Source: DASTHG01 sp035491895
GTDB taxonomy: Bacteria; Gemmatimonadota; Gemmatimonadetes; Gemmatimonadales; GWC2-71-9
Assembly: GCA_035491895.1 (NCBI GenBank)
Contig: DATJJY010000088.1
Location: forward strand, 20,177 to 84,176
Length of the DNA stretch: 64,000 nt
Direction: 5' to 3'
The notes beneath the pieces were generated by a model. It had not been told where the DNA came from and did no database searches. It was given only the letters and a program-made list of their open reading frames with translations. A program made the position numbers and the translations under genes. Positions 60,201 through 64,000 of the stretch are shown piece by piece. Position 1 is the first letter of the stretch. Every line of letters starts with the position of its first letter.

Positions 60201-60559
60201 AACGGATCCCACTTGAGCGTGAAGTTCTGCTGTTGCGTCCCGGCGTTCAGGGTGATTTCCGCCGAGGTCGGCGCATAGCCGATGTAGCGGGCCCGCAGAG
60301 TGACGGTCTGCCCGTGGACGTTCGCAGCGGGGACGGTCAGCGTATACGTCCCCTTGACGGTCGTCGCGACGGCGAGCCTCATCTCGTCGATCACAACGAT
60401 CGCCCCGCCCAGGGGCTCGCCATTCCCGCCGGCGACCGTGCCCGTGACAACCGCATCCTGTGCCAGCGCGCGACTCGCAAACAGCGCGATGGCGAACACT
60501 CCGAGCCCCGCGGCGCGCAGCATGCGCAACGGGGATTTCACCGCACCGAGTGACGGCAT
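57278..60559 (-). CDS. SusC/RagA-family TonB-linked outer-membrane receptor
   Basis: 1093 residues, typical of SusC. Signal peptide, then a CarboxypepD_reg-like domain (VVTGTVAGGNGEPLGGAIVVIDEMRLAVATTVKGTYTL, about 33-115), and the SusC plug (about 120-250) with LEGKVAGVRLVQGSGAPGGEPQIRLRGATSI and DGTITQHGLADINSEDIERVEVVKGAAASSLYGSNAANGVVQIFTRRG. A large barrel follows and ends in FTGFMEINF with a terminal Phe. AGGAGGG 5 nt before the ATG is a near-ideal ribosome site. It transports ligands bound by SusD across the outer membrane; the ligand is unknown. Confidence 0.95.
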   Translation of the reverse strand: MPSLGAVKSPLRMLRAAGLGVFAIALFASRALAQDAVVTGTVAGGNGEPLGGAIVVIDEMRLAVATTVKGTYTLTVPAANVHGQTVTLRARYIGYAPTSAEITLNAGTQQQNFTLKWDPFTLNAVVTTGVAEATDAKKLSFSVGHVDASQLNQAPAVSALGSLEGKVAGVRLVQGSGAPGGEPQIRLRGATSITTPSSCNSQPCASTASPGPMIIVDGTITQHGLADINSEDIERVEVVKGAAASSLYGSNAANGVVQIFTRRGDRLADGQLVVTVRNEYGQSLRPKSIPTALASPYLIDTAGTYTDANGATVNNGDFITAAGDLVGLNAQPGLKPDHIADNKYSLFGRPVYDPQSQMLTHGAFYTNYVSVGQRRGNTNFNLSFENTKQDGILILLKGYNRQNFRLNVDQALTPRLDLSVGGFFGKSNNNQVAQGPGAPFFAVTFIEPYINLFANNPDGSPFAAQIPHLLPNAANPLYTLANERITTDRSRVSGYGRATYRLFDWLSFEGNYNYDQESSIYTDETPKNFLNSHGQPTSGSLVKIDSGGRTFNTGAAMTSVRSFHVGSTNVRNTTKVAYVYEDQTANNFALTATRFTVLAVPEFTAVDNTQLLPGSSNISIRNKNYYGITGFDINDRYLIDGLVRRDGSSLFGAESRWQNYYRVSGAYRISQDVHISGIDEFKVRASYGTAGLRPQFDAQYETFSVQGGIPVKHTLGNTALRPAHSGELEIGTNIDFLSRFSAEYSYSRKQTRDQILLVPLSSATGYINQWLNAGTLLGNTHELSLGVILANKPEFSWQLNIAADRTRQKITQLNTAPYLVGPSYNGSEDVTEMFRIAPGQTFGVIYGTKIVRSYAELCQDPAKAAACVPGGLWAPDSVVINEDGYVVRRSLYHTKDERFYGFVDAGGDKVVQIGDVNPDFNASFTTNLRFKGFSAYALVDWTQGGNIYNATRQWPFFENRDRIVDQSNKPAVNCAGNPDPTCPYSTGKKPIEYYQALYNGINPIDFFVEPGTFVKIKELNVSYTFSRNQLGALHLGVNSLRIGVIGRNLFTFTKYSGYDPEVAGLSGDPFSFRIDGFSYPNYRTFTGFMEINF

Positions 60560-60799
60560 ACGTACCCTCCTGCCTTCAGGGAAACTCAGTTAACGGATTA
60601 GCTACGACAGTTTTGACCACACTCTGACCCCGCTCTGACACCTCCCGCGTTGTGGGGTTTGGCCTACGTGATTCACATCATTGTGCAGCGGTAACGGGAG
60701 GCCCGCAAGGTCCCCCGGGACCCCCCTTCGGCCCCTGGCTGACCGCCCGATTACCGGGTGGGGCTTACGCGGACCAGGGCGAACTCGTAGTCTCAATTC
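60560..60799. promoter_or_regulatory. Divergent intergenic region between SusC and the plug-only gene
   Basis: 240 nt without a gene. On the minus strand toward SusC there are direct repeats GTCAGAG (twice, 11 nt apart) and a third GGTCA, a possible operator; -35 and -10 are not convincing. On the plus side TAGTCT lies 6 nt before GTG 60800, a possible leaderless start. A GGTCCC-CC-GGGACC palindrome is at about 60708-60721. Confidence 0.35.
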
Positions 60800-61537
60800 G
60801 TGACTGGTCACCTGTATCGTCACATCGTTCCGCTAGCGGTCTGCCTGTCCACCCCTGCTGCTGCCCAGACGCGGATGCTCACCGGCAAGGGCGGCCTGGT
60901 GGGCTTCGTCGTCTCGAGCAACACCCCCGTCCCCGGGGCCGCGGTGCAACTTGACACCAGCGTCTGGCGAACCGTCGCCGATTCGCAGGGGCGTTTCGAG
61001 CTCGACAGCGTCGACGCCGGTACGTACGTATTGCACGTCAGGGCGATCGGCTTTGAAGAAGGTGCGTGGCGCGTCCGGCTGCATCCTGATCAGATCACCA
61101 CGCATGCATTCGAGCTGGCCCGGCAGGCGGTCGAGCTCCCCGGCGTCGCCGTCAAGGGAACAACGCCCCTCTCGGCCCGCCGCTACCTCGACTTCGAGCG
61201 GCGCCGCCACTCGGCCAGCGGCGCATTCTTCACGCAGGAAGACATCGAGCGGGTGAACCCCGCGACCCTGGTCGACATCCTCGTCACCGTAAGGGGCGTA
61301 CAACAGGTATGTCTGGTGAACGATTGCATCGCCAAGATGGTCCGGTCGCCCCCAGGCTGTTATCCGCAGTACTTCATCGACGGCATCGAATCCACGGCGT
61401 ACTTCGCCCGCCATACTCCGCCCAAGGACGTGAAGGGAATCGAGATTTACCGCGGGTCGTCCGAAATCCCCGGCGAGTTCGGAGGCAGCAACTCGGCCTG
61501 CGGCGTCATCGCCATCTGGACCAAGTCCTCCCCCTAA
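60800..61537 (+). CDS. CarboxypepD-type domain plus TonB plug-like domain, no barrel
   Basis: 245 residues. Signal peptide (1-22, cleaved near AAAQ), then a CarboxypepD_reg-like domain (about 30-110; AVQLDTSVWRTVADSQGRFELDSVDAGTYVLHVRAIGFE), then a plug-like domain (about 145-245) with ATLVDILVTVRGVQ, YFIDGIES, KGIEIYRGSSEIPGEFGG and ACGVIAIWTK. The protein stops at that point, so the 22-strand barrel of TonB receptors is absent. Four cysteines (VCLVNDC, PPGC, SACG) could form disulfides. It is likely periplasmic. Its stop region overlaps the start of the FG-GAP gene. Confidence 0.83.
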   Translation: MTGHLYRHIVPLAVCLSTPAAAQTRMLTGKGGLVGFVVSSNTPVPGAAVQLDTSVWRTVADSQGRFELDSVDAGTYVLHVRAIGFEEGAWRVRLHPDQITTHAFELARQAVELPGVAVKGTTPLSARRYLDFERRRHSASGAFFTQEDIERVNPATLVDILVTVRGVQQVCLVNDCIAKMVRSPPGCYPQYFIDGIESTAYFARHTPPKDVKGIEIYRGSSEIPGEFGGSNSACGVIAIWTKSSP

Positions 61538-63426
61538 TTGCAGGGCTCGTTCTCTTCGGCGGCTGTCGCTCCACCACGAGTGCGCGTCCGCCGGCCGCCA
61601 CCCCTGACTGGCTGATCGAACGGTGGGAACAGGAGTCGACGCTCGCCGCGCGCTCGGCGGTGCAGCACGACTTCCACTTCGCCGACCGTCGACAGCGCAG
61701 CGGCATCACGTTCCTGAACCGGATCGTCGACGACGCCGGGAAGGCGTACAAGAAGGTGCACTACGACCACGGCACCGGCCTCTGCGCCACCGACGACTAT
61801 CTCTACTTCGTCACGCAGCGCGGCTCAAACGAGCTGTGGCGCAACCTGGGCGGCGGCCGGTTCGAGAACATCACCGCTGCCGCGGGGCTGCGCATGCCCG
61901 ACGCCATCGCGGTAGCGTGCGCCTTCGCCGACATCGATAACGACGGGTTGCCCGATCTGTTCGTGACGACGGTGCGCCACGGCAACCGGCTGTTCAAGAA
62001 CGCGGGCGGCGGACGGTTCAGCGACATCACTGCAGCGGCCGGGGTCGGCTACGTCGGACATTCGTCGGGAGCGGTGTTCTTCGATTACGACGGCGACGGC
62101 CTCGTCGATCTGTTCGTCACCAACGTGGGCGTCTACACCACGGACTCGATGGGCGCCGGAGGCTATTACGTCGGACTACCGGACGCCTTCCACGGGCACA
62201 CGCACCCCGAGCGCAGCGAAGCCAGCATCCTCTACAGGAATCTCGGCAACGACCGGTTCCAGAACGTCACGAAGACGACGGGACTCGTGGATCTGAGCTG
62301 GAGCGGGGATGCGACCGTGCTCGATGCCAACGACGACGGCTGGCCCGACCTGTATGTCCTCGATATGCAGGGCAAGAACCATCTCTGGCTGAACGACGGC
62401 GGCAAACGCTTTCACGATGCATCGGCGCAATTCTTTCCGAAGACGCCCTACGGCGCGATGGGGGTGAAGTCCTTCGACTTCAACGGCGACGGCCGGCTCG
62501 ACCTCTTCGTGACCGACATGCATTCGGACATGTGGGTCAACATCCCTGCGGGCTACTGGGACGTGGAGACTGAAAAGGTGGACTCGTCGCAGGCAGCAAG
62601 CGACTACTTCCCCGACGGCAAGGCGCCGTTCATTTTCGGCAACGCGCTGTATGCCAAACTCGGCGGCGGAAAGTTCGAGGAGGTCTCCGACTCCTTGGGC
62701 GTCGAGAACTATTGGCCCTGGGGGCCGAGTGTCGACGACATCAACGCCGACGGGTGGGACGACATCTTCATCGCCTCGAGCATGAATTTCCCGCACCGCT
62801 ACGGGATCAACTCTCTGCTGCTGAACGAGGCAGGCCGCCACTTTCTCCCCAGCGAATTCACGCTCGGCGTCGAACCGCGTCCGAACGGCGATACCGCCCA
62901 GGTCTGGTTCACCCTCGACTGTCAGGGGGAGGACCGAGAGAATCCGCTGTGCGTCGCGTGCGCCGAAGCGGGAGCCTCCATCGGCTGCCGGCGTGGAGCG
63001 GAGGGCCACGATACGGTGCTCGGCTCATTGGGCTCGCGGTCGGCCGTCCTGCTCGATCTCGACGGAGACGGCGATCTCGATATCGTCACGAACGAGTTCA
63101 ATGGGCCACCGCAGGTGCTCATCAGCGACCTCGCGCAACGCCACCACATCCACTACTTGAACGTGCGGCTGCGCGGCACCCACTCAAACCGAGAAGGCCT
63201 CGGTGCGCAGGTCACCGTCATCCTCCCCGATGGCCGCCGCATCCTCAAGGTGATGGACGGCAAGTCCGGCTACTTGTCGCAGAGCGACCTGCCGTTGTAC
63301 TTCGGATTGGGTGACGCCGACCACGCCGACTCGCTCATTGTTCAGTGGCCCGCTCCGTCGGGAAGGCGGCAGCCGGTGGCTGGCCCGCTTCCCAGCGGCA
63401 AACCGGTCGAGGTTACCGAGCCGTAG
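61498..63426 (+). CDS. CRTAC1-like lipoprotein: FG-GAP repeats and ASPIC/UnbV domain
   Basis: About 642 residues. The start is uncertain: the frame has no ATG, GTG or TTG near the signal peptide. CTG 61498, with GGAGG 12 nt upstream, gives RRHRHLDQVLPLIAGLVLFGGC, a good lipoprotein signal (lipobox FGGC). ATG 61309 would need a 229-nt overlap. The mature part has seven or more FG-GAP-type units (DIDNDGLPDLF, DYDGDGLVDLF, DLDGDGDLDI) and ends in an ASPIC/UnbV domain (LNVRLRGTHSNREGLGAQVTVIL). Cysteine pairs near residue 490 (LDCQGED, CVACAEAG) are unusual for the family. Probably an outer-membrane or periplasmic propeller protein translated together with the plug-only gene. Confidence 0.82.
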   Translation: MRRHRHLDQVLPLIAGLVLFGGCRSTTSARPPAATPDWLIERWEQESTLAARSAVQHDFHFADRRQRSGITFLNRIVDDAGKAYKKVHYDHGTGLCATDDYLYFVTQRGSNELWRNLGGGRFENITAAAGLRMPDAIAVACAFADIDNDGLPDLFVTTVRHGNRLFKNAGGGRFSDITAAAGVGYVGHSSGAVFFDYDGDGLVDLFVTNVGVYTTDSMGAGGYYVGLPDAFHGHTHPERSEASILYRNLGNDRFQNVTKTTGLVDLSWSGDATVLDANDDGWPDLYVLDMQGKNHLWLNDGGKRFHDASAQFFPKTPYGAMGVKSFDFNGDGRLDLFVTDMHSDMWVNIPAGYWDVETEKVDSSQAASDYFPDGKAPFIFGNALYAKLGGGKFEEVSDSLGVENYWPWGPSVDDINADGWDDIFIASSMNFPHRYGINSLLLNEAGRHFLPSEFTLGVEPRPNGDTAQVWFTLDCQGEDRENPLCVACAEAGASIGCRRGAEGHDTVLGSLGSRSAVLLDLDGDGDLDIVTNEFNGPPQVLISDLAQRHHIHYLNVRLRGTHSNREGLGAQVTVILPDGRRILKVMDGKSGYLSQSDLPLYFGLGDADHADSLIVQWPAPSGRRQPVAGPLPSGKPVEVTEP

Positions 63427-64000
63427 CCAGGACGTCGGGGTCTGCGGAGTGCCAGATGGACTTGAGGTCGGCGGTGGTACGGGCCGCGGTCGCCCGATCC
63501 CCGGCGGTGGTTGCGGCGCGGGCGAGACCAATCAGTGAGCGGGTGCGTCTGGGCGCGAGCCGGAGTGCGCGGGTAAACTCAACCTCGGCCTCCCGCGGCC
63601 GACCCGCCTGCAGCAGCACCTCCCCCAGCAGTTCGTGCGATGGCTTAACCGTCACGGGCGGGCCGAACTCGAACGGCATGGCGTCCTCGATCCTCCCGGC
63701 TTCCTGCAACAACCCAATGGCCCCGGCCGCGTCCCCACTCGCCTGCTGTAGCAGCGCGCGCAGCTCCTTCTCGAGGATGTACGGAACGGGGTCGGGTCCT
63801 CTCCCCCTGTCCCCCTCTCCCCCTCGCTCCGCTCGGGGCAGGCTCTTCGGGAGAGGGGGGACGAGAGCGACGATGGCCGCACGCTGGCGCTCTGCATCCG
63901 CGCGGTCTCCGCGTTTCATGGCGCTGTAGCCGTTCAAGAAGGCGCCCAACGCCTTATCGCGGGTCCGCATTCCCGACAGGTCGATCCCCCACGTGAGACA
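63413..64000 (-). CDS. TPR-repeat protein, C-terminal part (partial at the window edge)
   Basis: The frame is open to the end of the window, so at least 195 residues of a longer protein are present (an internal ATG at 63970 exists but the sequence upstream also looks coding). TPR-like helices are visible in DAAGAIGLLQEAGRIEDAM and AEVEFTRALRLAPRRTRSLIGLARAA. Between two helices there is a Pro/Arg/Gly-rich insert (PPLPKSLPRAERGGEGDRGRG) encoded by a dispersed repeat. The 3' end overlaps the FG-GAP gene by 14 nt. Confidence 0.75.
   Translation of the reverse strand, partial: CLTWGIDLSGMRTRDKALGAFLNGYSAMKRGDRADAERQRAAIVALVPPLPKSLPRAERGGEGDRGRGPDPVPYILEKELRALLQQASGDAAGAIGLLQEAGRIEDAMPFEFGPPVTVKPSHELLGEVLLQAGRPREAEVEFTRALRLAPRRTRSLIGLARAATTAGDRATAARTTADLKSIWHSADPDVLATAR
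63798..63865. repeat. Dispersed GC-rich palindromic repeat (CPERSEG type) inside the TPR gene
   Basis: A C-rich left arm (TCCCCCTCTCCC at about 63809-63820) pairs almost perfectly with GGGAGAGGGGG at 63849-63860, around the core CGCTCCGCTCGGGGCAGG. In another frame the core reads ACPERSEG, a peptide familiar from intergenic repeats of many environmental genomes. It remains in frame with the TPR gene. Confidence 0.65.

Noticed and set aside
60800..61537. Pseudogene of a TonB receptor
   Set aside because: The frame is intact, the end is clean, and the next gene begins at once; no barrel remnant was seen.
63652..63897. Separate small protein containing ACPERSEG
   Set aside because: This is the well-known translation of a dispersed repeat in the wrong frame and lies inside the TPR gene.

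Overview
This window is about 64 kb of high-GC, gene-dense bacterial chromosome. Its gene content points to a soil or freshwater Gemmatimonadota-like organism. The signs are a diderm envelope with SusC/SusD and TonB-dependent proteins, many lipoproteins, CarboxypepD-type outer-membrane proteins, two very large FG-GAP/ASPIC-UnbV proteins, Ser/Thr kinase signalling and frequent GTG starts. This is inferred from gene content; no rRNA, tRNA, CRISPR array or prophage was seen.

Layout. 1-6770: an oligopeptide ABC importer (partial binding protein, two permeases, two ATPases), split by a ZU5-like lipoprotein and a TPR/HD-GYP signalling protein. 6775-7320: small membrane protein. 7429-7980: a RAYT transposase flanked by GC-rich REP-like hairpins. 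8005-11060 (minus): an FmdB zinc ribbon, coiled-coil protein, DUF1028 and POT peptide transporter operon. 11137-15109: lipoprotein, TonB receptor, lipoprotein and class-I glutamine-amidotransferase-like hydrolase. 15078-21545: unknown protein, hybrid histidine kinase, GT4 glycosyltransferase, an unusual GT2-DUF3108 fusion, a deoxyhypusine-synthase-like protein and a small membrane protein. 21558-31166: ThiO-like oxidase, zinc-ribbon protein, then LipA, PDH E1-alpha, E1-beta, E2, E3, a membrane protein, LipB and a sulfite-oxidase-like molybdoenzyme.

31150-41170: Ser/Thr kinase with TPR partner, M20 dipeptidase, TPR protein, HELAH metallopeptidase, PorV-like outer-membrane protein, M30-like lipoprotein protease and a Kef-type antiporter. 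41252-49457: housekeeping run dnaE, accA, ricT, metG and an M23 envelope peptidase. 49454-51577: TPM protein, nucleotidyltransferase and LemA. 51619-63426: SusC/SusD nutrient-uptake pair bracketed by two CRTAC1-like FG-GAP proteins and a plug-only TonB-like protein. The window ends inside a TPR gene.

Common threads are peptide acquisition and breakdown (Dpp, POT, M20, M30-like and HELAH peptidases), a self-contained lipoate/PDH module, and envelope sensing and remodelling. Non-gene signals worth attention are REP/RAYT hairpins, 7-nt-period repeats (one forms the E2 linker), a recurrent TAKMTT-N8-ATG arrangement suggesting leaderless transcripts, a near-symmetrical divergent promoter pair at 34937-35004, and two nearly identical CRP-like palindromes.
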